DNA of 64,000 bases from Melieria omissa. Lineage: Eukaryota > Arthropoda > Insecta > Diptera > Ulidiidae. Shown here in pieces: positions 1 through 9,930 of this stretch. The stretch is taken from positions 38,633,348 through 38,697,347 of the forward strand of contig OZ020268.1 of assembly GCA_963971225.1 (NCBI GenBank), written 5' to 3'. The notes under the pieces were generated by a model. That model did not search any database. It was given only the letters and a program-made list of their open reading frames with translations, and had not been told where the DNA came from. Numbering within the stretch: position 1 is the first letter of the stretch; the number at the start of each line of letters is the position of its first letter. A program made the translations under genes and the position numbers.

Positions 1-1302
1 AGGATTCACTCGATGAGGATGAAAATGGTGAGTGAGAGCTTGCATGTCTCAAGACAGTAGTTGGCTTGAACTTTTTCAATTGACTTTGCAGACTCTGGCA
101 TTGCAACTAGTCCAGCCAATGCTGGCAGCAACTACTTGCCATCGTCCGGCACAAATGGCGGTGGCGCCAGCAGCGATGCCAACTCTGTAACCACAAACAA
201 CAGCGTACTGGCGGTTGGCCTAAGCGAAAAGGGTGCGAGCATAGTGCGACAGCTCTCGCTCACCGAGACCCAACAGCGCATGAACAACTCATCCGGCATT
301 CTAACAAACGGCGAAATGAAAGACGAAGCGGCATTGGCTGCTCAGTTGGATCAGCTGCAGCTCAACGAACAAAAGGCGGCGCGAATGAAGGCGAAACGTG
401 TGCGCACCCAGAGCCATTCGGACTGGAGCACCACAATAGCGCCGCGCTACCAATGCGAGGATGGCGAGTGCTCGGTGCAGTCTTGCCTCAACAATTTCAC
501 GGCGGTCGAGCTGATGACGGGCAACAACAAGGTCGGCTGCGAGAACTGCACGAAACGCATTAATGGCACCGATCCGAAGGCCAAGACGGTTAATACGAAC
601 GCCACCAAGCAGTTCCTCATCTCTAGTCCGCCAGCTGTTTTAATACTGCACTTGAAACGCTTTCAACTGGGCCCGCGCTGCATATTCCGCAAGTTGACGC
701 GCGGCGTGAGCTTCCCCATGGTTCTGGACATTGCGCCGTTCTGCGGCTCCAAAGTAAAAAATTTGCCAAATATCGACCGCAAGCAGAAGAAGCTGCTGTA
801 CGCGCTGTACGGAGTAGTGGAGCATTCGGGCGGCATGTACGGCGGCCACTACACGGCGTACGTGAAAGTGCGGCCGAAGCTGTCGCCGGACGATAAGCGC
901 TGGAAATTCCTGCCGCAAGGCAGCAAGGCCGAACTCGATCAGGACGACGAGCAGCGCAAGAAGCTGGAAGAACTGCTGGCCAAGGAGAAGGCGCGCGACT
1001 TGCGCATGAAGGCGGCCAACGACAGCGACGACTTCTCCAACAGCTGCGACAGTTCGTCCACTAGTTCTTCGTCCGAGCCGGAAGAGGCGCCGCGTTCGGC
1101 CGACGGCGCAGAACTGGGCGCGGCGGGCGGCGGCGCTCGTGGAGCGAACAACGGCGGCGGCAGCGCTGAAGACGAAGCACGTAATGTTCAGGTGCCTGTC
1201 GGTAAGTGGTACTTTGTGTCGGACTCACGGGTGCAGGAGGCCAGCGAGGACTCGGTGCTGAAGGCGCAGGCGTATCTGCTATTCTATGAGCGTATTTACT
1301 AA
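1..1302 (+). CDS. Usp16-45: USP16/45-type ubiquitin C-terminal hydrolase, last two exons (partial at 5' end)
   Basis: This is the C-terminal part of a cysteine protease that removes ubiquitin. In this family the substrates include histone H2A, and the enzyme acts in nucleus and cytoplasm. Coding exons are 1-27 and 92-1302, joined across a 64-bp phase-1 intron (28-91) with a GTGAGT donor and a TTTGCAG acceptor. The stop is TAA at 1300-1302. Visible motifs are the CENCTK zinc-knuckle remnant, the PPAVLILHLKRFQ core, the His box YGVVEHSGGMYGGHYTAYVK carrying the catalytic His, and the closing WYFVSDSRV...AYLLFYERIY block. The catalytic Cys box lies in exons upstream of the window. Low-complexity acidic/Ser and Gly/Ala stretches interrupt the catalytic domain between the His box and the end, as in USP16/45 relatives. 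The symbol follows the fly orthologue by family recognition; USP45 versus USP16 cannot be separated here. Confidence 0.9.
28..91 (+). other. Intron of the USP16/45-type gene
   Basis: This is a 64-bp GT-AG intron with a GTGAGTGAG donor, a pyrimidine-rich stretch and a TTTGCAG acceptor. Removing it joins an acidic DSLDEDEN segment to DSGIATSP in one open frame. The size is typical of short dipteran introns. Confidence 0.85.
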
Positions 1303-2613
1303 ACACAGAGAAATGCAACGATGCTGATGGATTAAAATATGCGGCAGAACCTCTTTTTAAGCGATAAAACTGAAATTATGTCTGAAGAACCCAATTTTGA
1401 AATTATATAAATAGTTAGGCTAGAAAGTAGGAGGGGTGCGGCACGCCAAATATGGCATAGAAGTTTGTTCAGAACGAAACCCGAACACTATGATTGCGTA
1501 ACGTGCGGGATGCTGTTCTGAAAAACAATTAAATTTCCAGCATACGCTTTGGCTTCATCAAAAATTCGGCGAGTGAATGACGATTGGCTGCAGCGTGCAC
1601 CGAACGCCAAACTACTGCAGTTCAAATGCGGAAATCCCTTGCAAGAATGAAATGTGTAATATCTATAAGTCCAGTTGCTCTCTCGGTAGCTGTCATTTGC
1701 ATCGAAAAACGCATAACCCGGTCATTTTCGGTCACTGAATCCCTTTGAAGAAATTGGCAACTACGGCTGCATTGTTGGTGTAATTTTGTTAAACTAGTTT
1801 CACATACTCTTTGCATACAGTGCGTGCGGGTTTTAGTTATTTCAATTCACTTTAGGAGATTTCTCTACACAAACATTGTTGATACACTTCACAGAGTTCC
1901 CGCTTTCATGTTAGATCGCATTTTAATACAGTTTCGTGGGCTTACGGCCCCAAGCTTTGCCCGAAAGGGAATGCATTTCGAAACGAGTGTAGAATTTGGA
2001 ATAATTTCTTAACATAGGCATGTTCCCCTTGCGCATTTGTAAGCAGATATTGGAAGCATTGTAAAAACGCAAACAAATCTAATAATTAATTATTTTAGTT
2101 GTATTGATAGAACAGCACATTTACGTCGGCTATTATTTTCATGGTCGTATTGCAGAAGCCACTTACTTGATTACATGCATCAACAACAACAGTTGTAAAT
2201 AATGCAGCAAAACGAATCGATCTTGGTACTATATCTAAATAAAATAAATGAACATTAAATGAAAAAAAATTAAAAGCCCAAATGCGTTTTCATTCGGCTG
2301 GCTAGAAGCTTCGCTGAGCTGCGACAGATGAACATTGTGTGAAAGTGTTGAAAGTATTTCAGGCGCATTGTCAATAAATATGTATGGACATAGGTTTGAT
2401 TGCTGTGGAGATAAGACAGGCGGCGACGCGCAGTGCGAAAATTCAGGACTCATTTTGGAGATAAGTATAAATAGATAAGCAATACATATGTACAATTCAG
2501 AAATGGAGATGAATCATTGTGAATCACCTTATGTACTGTACGATTCAGAAATGTATATAAGAAGATGAATCACCTTATGTACTGCTTATCACTTACTTTT
2601 AAGACCTAACAGA
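1303..2613 (+). other. 3' UTR and downstream flank of the USP gene
   Basis: No supported gene lies here. Candidate poly(A) signals are ATTAAA at 1331-1336 and AATAAA at 2238-2243; which is used cannot be told. From about 2500 a short motif (gatgaatcaccttatgtactg) recurs and reappears beyond the Tc1 element near 4196, so the Tc1 insertion lies inside an older repeat. Confidence 0.5.
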
Positions 2614-3036
2614 TACAGTTGCGGTCAAAATAATAGTAGTACGCATACAACGAAAAGAAAATTAAGAAAAAATAATCTGCTTTTTTTTACAAATATTTAT
2701 TTTGTATTTTTTTTAACAAGTTATATGTGTTAACAATGCAAACATAAAAGAAAACTTAAGAATTAAACTCAGTTTGGTTTGATTTAAATTAAATGCGTCA
2801 AAAGCTCCAAAATATGGACGGTCAAAAAAATAGTAGTTCGCTTTACTTTCATAAAAATTAAGCAACAATTGTGTTTCATTTTAAAAGATTTTGTGGTTAA
2901 ATAGTAATAACGTAATGTTTCTTCAAATTAATATTTAGTTGCGTGACTGTTGTTTGGCTATTACTGCAGCACAGAGCCGATGCATTGAAATAACCAAATT
3001 TTCATATCTTTCTCTAGGGGCGTGGTCTACTGCTTC

Positions 3037-3348
3037 TCAAAGTTGATTATTATTTAAAAGATTATTGTGAGCAACTGCTCTCTTCACGTCACACCACAAA
3101 TTTTTAATTATATTGAAGTCTGGTGATTGTGCGAGCCATTCCATAACCCTAATCCTGCTTTTGCGAAGCTCCTTTCGTGCGACCTTTCTTGTATGCTTTA
3201 GGTTATAATCCTGTTGGAAGACCCAAAGCATTGGCGTTTCTTCACTGACATACGGTAGCACGATTTCCTGCAAAATTCGTACACATACACATCGATCCAT
3301 CGTTTTTTTGATCAAATAAATAGCGCCACTCCATAAAACGTAGGACAT
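3037..3348 (-). pseudogene. Tc1 transposase C-terminal fragment, arm 1
   Basis: This is a 103-residue open frame covering the end of a DDE transposase. VFQQDYNLKHT corresponds to the second catalytic Asp motif (usually QQDNxPxHT). The WLAQSPDFNIIKNLW block corresponds to the usual W.AQSPDLNPIENLW, with the third catalytic acid replaced by Lys. The N-terminal DNA-binding domain and the first Asp are missing because the frame begins at the palindrome centre. With the catalytic Glu lost and half the protein missing, it is not a working transposase. Confidence 0.85.
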
Positions 3349-3365
3349 GCATTTATTTATTCAGC

Positions 3366-3678
3366 ATGTCTTACGTTTTATGGAGGTGGCGCTATTTATT
3401 TGATCAAAAAAACGATGGATCGATGTGTATGTGTACGAATCTTGCGGGAAATCGTGCCACCGTATGTCCGTGAAAAAACGCCAATGCTTTGGATCTTCCA
3501 ACAGGATTATAGCCTAAAGCATACAAGCAAGGTCGCATGAAAGGAGCTTCGCAAAAGCAGGATTAGGGTTATGGAATGGCTCGCACAATCACCAGACTTC
3601 AATATAATTAAAAATTTGTGGTGTGACGTGAAGAGAGCAGTTGCTCACAATAATCTATTAAATAATAATCAACTTTGA
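3366..3678 (+). pseudogene. Tc1 transposase C-terminal fragment, arm 2
   Basis: This is the mirror copy of arm 1. It has decayed further: an extra G near 3384 shifts the frame after the first few codons, and a TGA at 3538-3540 replaces the CGA Arg codon of arm 1. The IIKNLW motif carries the same Glu-to-Lys change as arm 1, so that change predates the inverted duplication, or arose before the arms were homogenised. Confidence 0.85.
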
Positions 3679-4101
3679 GAAGCAGTAGACCACGCCCCTA
3701 GAGAAAGATATGAAAATTTGGTTATTTCAATGCATCGGCTCTGTGCTGCAGTAATAGCCAAACAACAGTCACGCAACTAAATATTAATTTGAAGAAACAT
3801 TACGTTATTACTATTTAACCACAAAATCTTTTAAAATGAAACACAATTGTTGCTTAATTTTTATGAAAGTAAAGCGAACTACTATTTTTTTGACCGTCCA
3901 TATTTTGGAGCTTTTGACGCATTTAATTTAAATCAAACCAAACTGAGTTTAATTCTTAAGTTTTCTTTTATGTTTGCATTGTTAACACATATAACTTGTT
4001 AAAAAAAATACAAAATAAATATTTGTAAAAAAAAGCAGATTATTTTTTCTTAATTTTCTTTTCGTTGTATGCGTACTACTATTATTTTGACCGCAGCTGT
4101 A

Positions 4102-4592
4102 AGTTGTACATAAACCTAGTCTTATCTTCTAAGTACACAAACTTGTGCTCAACAGATCTGCCAGTTCGTTAACTAACACATACACACATACAACTGATGA
4201 ATCACCTTATGTACTGCTTGTTATGTACTCTGCTTTTTGATCAAAACAGCGCACACAGTGGCACTTTTCAACTGCGCACAAGATGAGTCATCATTTGTAA
4301 ACACAGTTTTAAAATAGCAATAATCAAGCTGTAGTTAGTCTCGCATCTATGATGCCACGATTATTTTTAAGTGTTGAAAAAAATTACAACAAAATATTAA
4401 CAAAATTAATTTAACTTAAATTAAGTTTGAATATAAGTTCAGTGATTCTGCGGTGATTTCAGTAATGTTAAAAGCAAAAGATATTTTATTACATGAACAT
4501 GATTTCTTTTACTTAACATATAAACTTAAAAATTTTTATTATTTGCTGCTGGCTACGATTTTAATTCAAATAGTTAATAGTTTACTACCAAA
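4102..4592. other. Non-coding flank between two transposons
   Basis: The region is AT-rich with no supported gene. It contains a second copy of the gatgaatcacc/ttatgtactgct repeat near 4196 that also flanks the Tc1 element on its left. Confidence 0.4.
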
Positions 4593-4748
4593 CAGGCGCG
4601 GATCCAGAAAAATATTTCGGGGGGTTCTAAAAAGCAATTCTTTAATATTTATAAAATGCCTTTTAATTTTTATGTAGTTTTATAGTCGATCCAAATATTT
4701 CGGGGGGTTTGAACCCCTAACCCCCTCCCCCCCCTGGATCCACCACTG
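4593..4748. mobile_element. hAT-type MITE, 156 bp, with exact 8-bp target duplication
   Basis: Flanking copies of ctaccaaa (4585-4592 and 4749-4756) match exactly, the 8-bp duplication of hAT elements. Ends are CAGGCGCGGATCCAG and CTGGATCCACCACTG, an imperfect 15-bp inverted repeat beginning CAG as in hAT families. Inside, an aaatatttcggggggtt motif occurs twice, followed by a C-rich stretch. There is no coding capacity. Confidence 0.88.
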
Positions 4749-4756
4749 CTACCAAA

Positions 4757-5480
4757 TCATCTCTTATGTCACAACAATCGCTTTCAATATTTGTTTAGTC
4801 ATAATTCATTTGTTGATTAATGTTTTTGGTAGGAAGTTATGTTGCTAAATTCTCGATTCCATCATCATCTATCGAGGATTACTGAATGGTTATTTTTTTC
4901 CATATTTAAAGTATGTATTTTTAGTTTTTTACACCAAATAGATCAAAATGTTTTTTCAAAACGATTTTTTTTATAATCCATGCTTATTTACGAAAAACTA
5001 ACCAACTCGCTTTCGAAATCTTCAACAGAATTGCATGGATTTTTTATCCCGCGTACACATTGAAAACGTCATCGATAGGACCACACGACTGCAAGATAGC
5101 TTAGGCTTTAACTTTTGTCACAATAGTCAACTACTTGATTACAATGAAGACTACAGCAACAGCGCAGCAATCATGTTTCTGTTTTGAAACAGTATCGCCA
5201 ATTGATTTTGTCTTGTCGCCTACGAGATAACAATTTTCGGGACTGCGACAACTGTAGTCGATGTAGCCGTGCAGTCGTCAAAATAGGAACATTCCGATTC
5301 TGTACTTTAACAGATGCGGTCTTGCCGCTGCCGTCGTCAATGTGTTCAAGGCATTATGCTGCAAAGTTTAGATCTAAACATTATGTAGTAAAACGAAAAA
5401 GCTCCTGCGTTTTTTCTTTAAGCGTGAATCCAAGCATTTGAATAACTTGACGAAAATTTCATTCAGTATGAATTTATTGT
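4757..5480. other. Non-coding stretch
   Basis: No gene, repeat array or terminal inverted repeat could be supported. The 85-codon frame at 5184-5441 has no recognisable domain and is probably chance. Confidence 0.4.
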
Positions 5481-5484
5481 TTAA

Positions 5485-6168
5485 CCCTAGTGTGTGTACT
5501 GAAAAAATACCCTTACCGGTCTGATGAGGTACACGGGTACCCCAGTACAAATTTTATTTATTTATTTATTAATTTAAGTCTATGAACAGATTGTTCTTAC
5601 AGACACATTACAAACTAAACTTAAAACTAGAGAACATGTTTTAGATCATTTTTAAAAACATCTTTTGAAAGAAACAAGTCTAACTTGAATTTAGAAGATA
5701 CAGTGTTATACACGTTTAAAAATCTGTATAAAGGGGAGTTTAAAGCATAATTAGCTCGGCAAGTGCTTCAGTAGAATGTGTCTGCCTGTCGTAGCGCTCT
5801 TGAAGGAACATTGAAGTTAATTAACTGCAGCAAAGACGGGCAGTCAACCCTTCCCACCACGATGTCAGAAACGAACATCAGTGCCAAGGTTGTTCTTCTG
5901 TTTTCCAGAGACTTTAGGTCAATTAGCTTGCAACGTGCCTCATAGGATGGTAAAGGATCTGCAAACCTGAGAGACCTCAGAGCGAAACGAACAAACGACT
6001 TTTGGATTCGTTCAATTCGTGAGACATGAGATGCATACAAAAATTGTAAGTCTTGTTCGCAATGTACGAGATTTTTCCGTTTCTGCTTAGTTTTAAAGCT
6101 CTCAGGAATATAAAAGTATATTTTATAATTCCTTGGGGTGCCCGGGTACCCCATCACATACATAAGGG
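5485..6168. mobile_element. TTAA-flanked (piggyBac-type) MITE interrupted by a LINE fragment
   Basis: TTAA lies at 5481-5484 and 6169-6172. The ends are CCCTAGTGTGTGTAC and, reverse-complemented, CCCTTATGTATGTGA. Both ends carry a subterminal ggtaccc-type palindromic motif (near 5533-5545 and 6136-6153). The LINE remnant at about 5546-6070 lies between the ends and accounts for most of the length. No transposase is present. Confidence 0.75.
5546..6070 (-). pseudogene. LINE (non-LTR retrotransposon) RT-domain 3' fragment
   Basis: The minus-strand frame reads YASHVSRIERIQKSFVRFALRSL, then LPSYEARCKLIDLKSLENRRT, then a closing NVPSRALRQADTFY. This is the standard end of a Jockey-like LINE reverse transcriptase region. 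The 5' side is truncated just before YASH near 6040. The 3' end on the minus strand is an AATAAATAAAT-rich tail (5546-5571), consistent with target-primed insertion. No certain target-site duplication could be assigned. Confidence 0.75.
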
Positions 6169-6359
6169 TTAAAAATATTTTTGCTGGTAAAAATACTTTA
6201 CACACGGGGTTCAATAGGATCAATAAAAAGTTCCAACATCTCCAAAACATATACATATGTATATACAAAATTAAAAATATGTATGTTTTATATATTTTAT
6301 ATGTTTTAAAAATGTTAAAAATAAGATAAAATTTACTAATTCCTATATACTTAGTTTCA

Positions 6360-7060
6360 CCAATTGTTTAAAATTGTATTTTGATTTGTTTAATTTAATT
6401 TAATTTTTTTATTTAATTGTATTGTACTGTATTCTATTTTATTTTTTAAATTTATTTTGTTTTATTTTATTATTGCATTTAATTTTTTATTTTAATGAAT
6501 TTTAGTTATATTTTTTTTAATTTAATTTTATTTTATTGTGTTTTATTATTTTTTTTATTTTAAATTATTTAATTTTTTATTTTAATTAATTTTATTTCAT
6601 ATTATATTAATTTATTTTATTTTTTATTTCATTTTATTTTATTTTATTGTGTTTTATTATTTTTTTATTTTATAATATTGTATTTTATTTTAATCATTTC
6701 TATTTATTTAATTTTTTTCTAATTTATTTTATTTGTTTATTTTAAAATAATTCTAATTCTAATTTATTTTATTTTATTCTACTTTTTATTTTTTTTTATT
6801 TTATTTTATTTTGTTGTTTTATTTGATACAATTAATTTTTTAATTACATTTTATTTTATAATTTTTTAATTTTTTATTTTAATTAATTTAATTTAATTTT
6901 TATTTCATTTTATTTTATTTTATTGTGTTTTATTATTTGTGTATTTTATTTTATTCTAATTTATTTTATTTATTTTTTGTTTCTTATTTATTTTTTTTAT
7001 TAATTTTTTTATTTATTTTTTCTAATTTAATTTAATTTTATTTTGTTGTTATATAATTTT
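6360..7060. repeat. Degenerate ATTTT/TTTTA low-complexity tract
   Basis: About 700 bp consist almost entirely of A and T on the + strand, built from irregular ttttatttta blocks with strong T-over-A strand bias. It looks like decayed simple repeat. No genes are present. Confidence 0.8.
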
Positions 7061-7070
7061 TGGTTTGACC

Positions 7071-7970
7071 TAAGCAATCTGCATTTATGTAATCATAATA
7101 TTTTGGGTTAGCAAATGTTATTCGCTTAAATAGACCACAACGTTTTATACAAAAGAACGGAAAATGTTGAGTTTTTTTTAAGAATTTTAAACAGTTTTTT
7201 CTAAATTAAAAATAATGTTTTGTCTCCAGCCGTACAACACTCCCAATTGTCGTCCAATTTTTCAGTTTAGCCAAGATTTCATGGTATACAAATGGCGCTA
7301 AAGCCAGATTTTCCTTCATCATATTAACAAATTAAGACCAACGAAATATGTGCATAGTTCTTAACTTTGAGGAAAATGTTGGAAAAGTGCTCTGGAAAAG
7401 TATTACACCCAGAAGAAATGGGCAGCTGGGCAGTTGGTGTGACCTAATTTCAATATTTTCCTACATACTTTAGTTGCACTCAATCAACAAAAAGCTGACC
7501 TTGAAATTAGTTTGAATTGCGCCGAAACGTGAAATAGGTACCAGACCATTGCCTCGGGAGCATTTCCCACATCTTTTAACATCGTCAGTTGACACAGTGT
7601 CCGGAAAACATGGGTTACATAAGACTAAAGTGAGGTGAAAGACATGTGGCGCCGGTGAAAATCGCCCGTCGAAAATAACAACAACTAAATTGCGTCAATA
7701 CATAAAGATAAGAAATGCTTTGTACATAGTTGTCTGCGTATGTGGGAGTGTGAATATGTGTGTGTGCGTGTGCGCATATACTTTTATATACGCCGGCACT
7801 CAATTGCGATTTGTTTATAAACATGCGTTGTTGTTGTGCGCTCTTGCGCACAGTGGGTGCGATCCGATGAGAAGGCAGACGTCAGAAAACGTGCCGAACG
7901 CTCGCTGGTGCGGCAGTGGGAGCGCCGAGCGGCAATAGTCGGCAAACGTTTGCAGTACGTTTAGAGTTGC
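7071..7970. other. Upstream region of the 8.2-kb gene
   Basis: There is no gene in this stretch. It includes a (GT)n-rich tract around 7753-7790 and becomes less AT-rich from about 7840 to the TATA box. Control elements for the downstream gene may lie here, but none is recognised beyond the core promoter. Confidence 0.4.
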
Positions 7971-8008
7971 TATAAAAGATGCCGGCCGGCGAGCGGTTGT
8001 CATCAGTC
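7971..8008 (+). promoter_or_regulatory. TATA plus initiator core promoter
   Basis: TATAAAAG at 7971-7978 is followed by TCAGTC at 8003-8008, an arthropod initiator with its A at 8005. The spacing is about 34 bp from the first T to the A, close to the usual distance. Transcription would start near 8005, giving a 5' leader of about 197 bp to the ATG at 8202. No DPE is visible. Confidence 0.75.
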
Positions 8009-8201
8009 GGTGGTGTCGCTAGTGGCCAGAACAACAGCAGCAACTTTAGTAGCAGCAAGAAAAACAAAAACAAGTTAATCGGGCAGTGAATGCAAACAAA
8101 GCAAGCAAAAGTTATTGAAGCGACGCAGAAAATTGAAGCGCAATAAAACGCATTTTGTTGTGATTTAAGTGAAAATTCGACCGTTTCGTATTGTGGCGTA
8201 A

Positions 8202-9524
8202 ATGCCTGTGAATCTAGCGGAACTAGTGGCTGCCGACGAACCGGAGGAAGTAGTCATGGTCCATTCGGAAGCCTGCTGCGAGCACGACTCGGCGCCGCCG
8301 GACACTTCAAAGAAGTGCGAGACCGATGCGGACGACATGCAGGTCCTCTCCAAGGCGCTGAAGAAGGCCTACAAGGCGCAGCGTATGCTGAGCGAGGTGA
8401 TCAAGAAGCTGGAGAAGAAGAGCAAAAAAACAAAGGGCAAGCGCCATGGCCGCCGAAAACACCCGAAAGCGCGCCGGTCGCGTTCCAGTTCAAGTTCCAG
8501 CTCGAGTTCCAGCTCCAGTTCGAGCTCCAGCGACAGCGATAGCTCCAACATTGTTGATCTAACCGCAGGACCAGATGACCGCAAGCATCGCCATGGAAAA
8601 GGACATCACGGGCACCGCAATCGCTCCAGATCACGTTCAGGATCGCGTGGTCGTTCACGTGGCCACTCTCGTGGTCATTCTCGTGGTCGTTCCCGTGGAC
8701 ATTCGCATCCTCGCGGTCACTCTCGTGGCCATTCCCGTGGACATTCGCACACTCGCGGTCGCCACATGTCGCGCTTCCCTCGGTTTTTTCCCGAGGATCG
8801 CCTCTGGTGCGACCCCCCCGACTTTTGGCTTCGTCGCCCCAATGCCATGGATCGCCGCCGTGCGCAATCACTGCCTAGAGACGGCTGTCCATGGCCATTC
8901 TGGGTTGGACCGCCACGTCCTCACAGTCGCTCGCGATCGCGTTCACATTCCCGATCGCGGACCGATCGTCATAGAACGCACCACTGTCATGGTGGACCAC
9001 ATGGACATCATCGACGTGACGTAAGTAAATCGCATTCTCCTGACGAAGGCCCAACACACAAAGGCCATGGACATTGCAAGCATGACCGCTCTGGATCGTG
9101 CAATGTGTCCAGTTCAAGCGGACCAGAACACTGCGAACCCAAACATCATCATGGACCGCATGGACATCACAGTCCTCATGGTCACCATGGACCGCATGGA
9201 CATCACAGTCCTCATGGACACCATGGACCGCATGGGCATCACAGTCCTCATGGACACCATGGACACCATGGACCGCATGGGCATCACAGTCCTCATGGAC
9301 CGCATGATCATCACTCCTTCATGATGGGTCCACACATGGGCTTTCCACACTTCGGCGTCCATCCAGGTATGCATCCTTTTAGTCGTCACATTCCAGGCGG
9401 TCCGCGGTCACGTTCACACTCGCGTGAGCGACAGGCAGGCTTCGAGCACGGCTGGCAGCGAGGATCTGGTCCGTGGAACTGGCCAATGCAGCTCGGTTTC
9501 GGCAGTTGGCATGGAGGACACTAA
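8202..9524 (+). CDS. Intronless SR/His-rich protein with coiled coil and SIM-like motif
   Basis: The frame encodes 440 residues and starts at the first ATG after a TATA/Inr promoter. Order of features: an acidic N-terminus with Cys/His (CCEH) to ~40; a helical, coiled-coil-like segment ~46-72 (QVLSKALKKAYKAQRML...LEKK); a basic nuclear-localisation-like stretch ~73-93; a Ser run ~95-110; SSNIVDLTAGPDD (~113-124), which fits a SUMO-interaction motif (hydrophobic IVDL next to Ser/Asp); RS/RGHS repeats ~139-187; a Trp/Pro-rich patch ~200-235; RS repeats ~240-252; a HGPHGHHSPHGHH repeat ~315-370; and another RS block near 400. I infer a nuclear, speckle-type protein. No enzyme domain or family name is recognised. 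A GTAAGT at 9021 resembles a splice donor, but the frame reads through it. Confidence 0.82.
   Translation: MPVNLAELVAADEPEEVVMVHSEACCEHDSAPPDTSKKCETDADDMQVLSKALKKAYKAQRMLSEVIKKLEKKSKKTKGKRHGRRKHPKARRSRSSSSSSSSSSSSSSSSDSDSSNIVDLTAGPDDRKHRHGKGHHGHRNRSRSRSGSRGRSRGHSRGHSRGRSRGHSHPRGHSRGHSRGHSHTRGRHMSRFPRFFPEDRLWCDPPDFWLRRPNAMDRRRAQSLPRDGCPWPFWVGPPRPHSRSRSRSHSRSRTDRHRTHHCHGGPHGHHRRDVSKSHSPDEGPTHKGHGHCKHDRSGSCNVSSSSGPEHCEPKHHHGPHGHHSPHGHHGPHGHHSPHGHHGPHGHHSPHGHHGHHGPHGHHSPHGPHDHHSFMMGPHMGFPHFGVHPGMHPFSRHIPGGPRSRSHSRERQAGFEHGWQRGSGPWNWPMQLGFGSWHGGH
9150..9312 (+). repeat. In-frame minisatellite encoding HGPHGHHSPHGHH
   Basis: A ~36-bp unit around ccgcatggacatcacagtcc is repeated about four times with small in-frame gains and losses. 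It lies within the coding region of the 8.2-kb gene. All three forward frames stay open here, which is why overlapping frames on both strands look long. Confidence 0.85.
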
Positions 9525-9930
9525 AACCAGTCAGGAGGACACAATTTCATCATTATTTACACCATCTGCCAACAAATAAGCACTTAAATTTTAAAACAAA
9601 AAATTAATTACAATAAAAATAAAAACCAAAGAAAAATAAAAATATAACACTAAAGAAAAAATAAAAAATATAAAATAAATAAAAATAATAATAATAAAAT
9701 AAATTAAATCATTATTCGCACAAAAAATTTATAAATAATTAAATTTGTTAAATGACAAAAAATAATAAGATGAATAATAAAAAAATAAAATAATTAATAT
9801 TTATCTATGAAACACAATTAAACACAAAAAGCCTGGAACGCACCAGAACAAAGAGCAGAAAAAATAAAAAAAATATATATGCACAGCAATTCAATCGTTG
9901 TGAAAGTATAATCGTTTCAATAAAAAAAAT
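9525..9930 (+). terminator. 3' UTR and poly(A) site of the 8.2-kb gene
   Basis: This AT-rich trailer follows the TAA stop and has many overlapping AATAAA signals from about 9613. The best-placed is AATAAA at 9919-9924, followed within 40 bp by a GT-rich stretch (cctgtcagtgttttatt), as expected for a cleavage site. Confidence 0.55.

Larger units (their letters stand above)
2616..4099. mobile_element. Palindromic Tc1-like transposon (two inverted half-elements)
   Basis: The element is 1484 bp and flanked by TA on both sides (2614-2615 and 4100-4101), the Tc1/mariner target duplication. Arms of 735 bp (2616-3350) and 736 bp (3364-4099) are near-identical inverted copies around a 13-bp AT-rich centre (3351-3363). 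Each arm contains the same 3' part of a Tc1 transposase gene, reading outward from the centre. Each end has two transposase-site-like repeats about 200 bp apart (2621-2644 and 2818-2841 on the left; 3874-3897 and 4071-4094 on the right), sharing ggtcaaaa..atagtagt. This matches the IR/DR architecture known from Sleeping Beauty and Minos types. The 5' half of the transposase gene is absent, so the element could only have moved in trans. Confidence 0.92.

Noticed and set aside
2235..2495. 86-codon minus-strand frame
   Set aside because: It lies in the 3' flank of the USP gene, with AT-driven composition and no motif.
9021..9026. GTAAGT splice donor inside the 8.2-kb gene
   Set aside because: The frame continues through it with the same repeat-rich style, and no matching acceptor with a better downstream frame was seen. 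Alternative splicing is possible but not supported.
8315..9389. Several long frames on both strands overlapping the 8.2-kb gene
   Set aside because: They are alternative readings of the RS- and HGPHGHH-coding repeats; promoter, start codon and composition favour the 8202-9524 frame.
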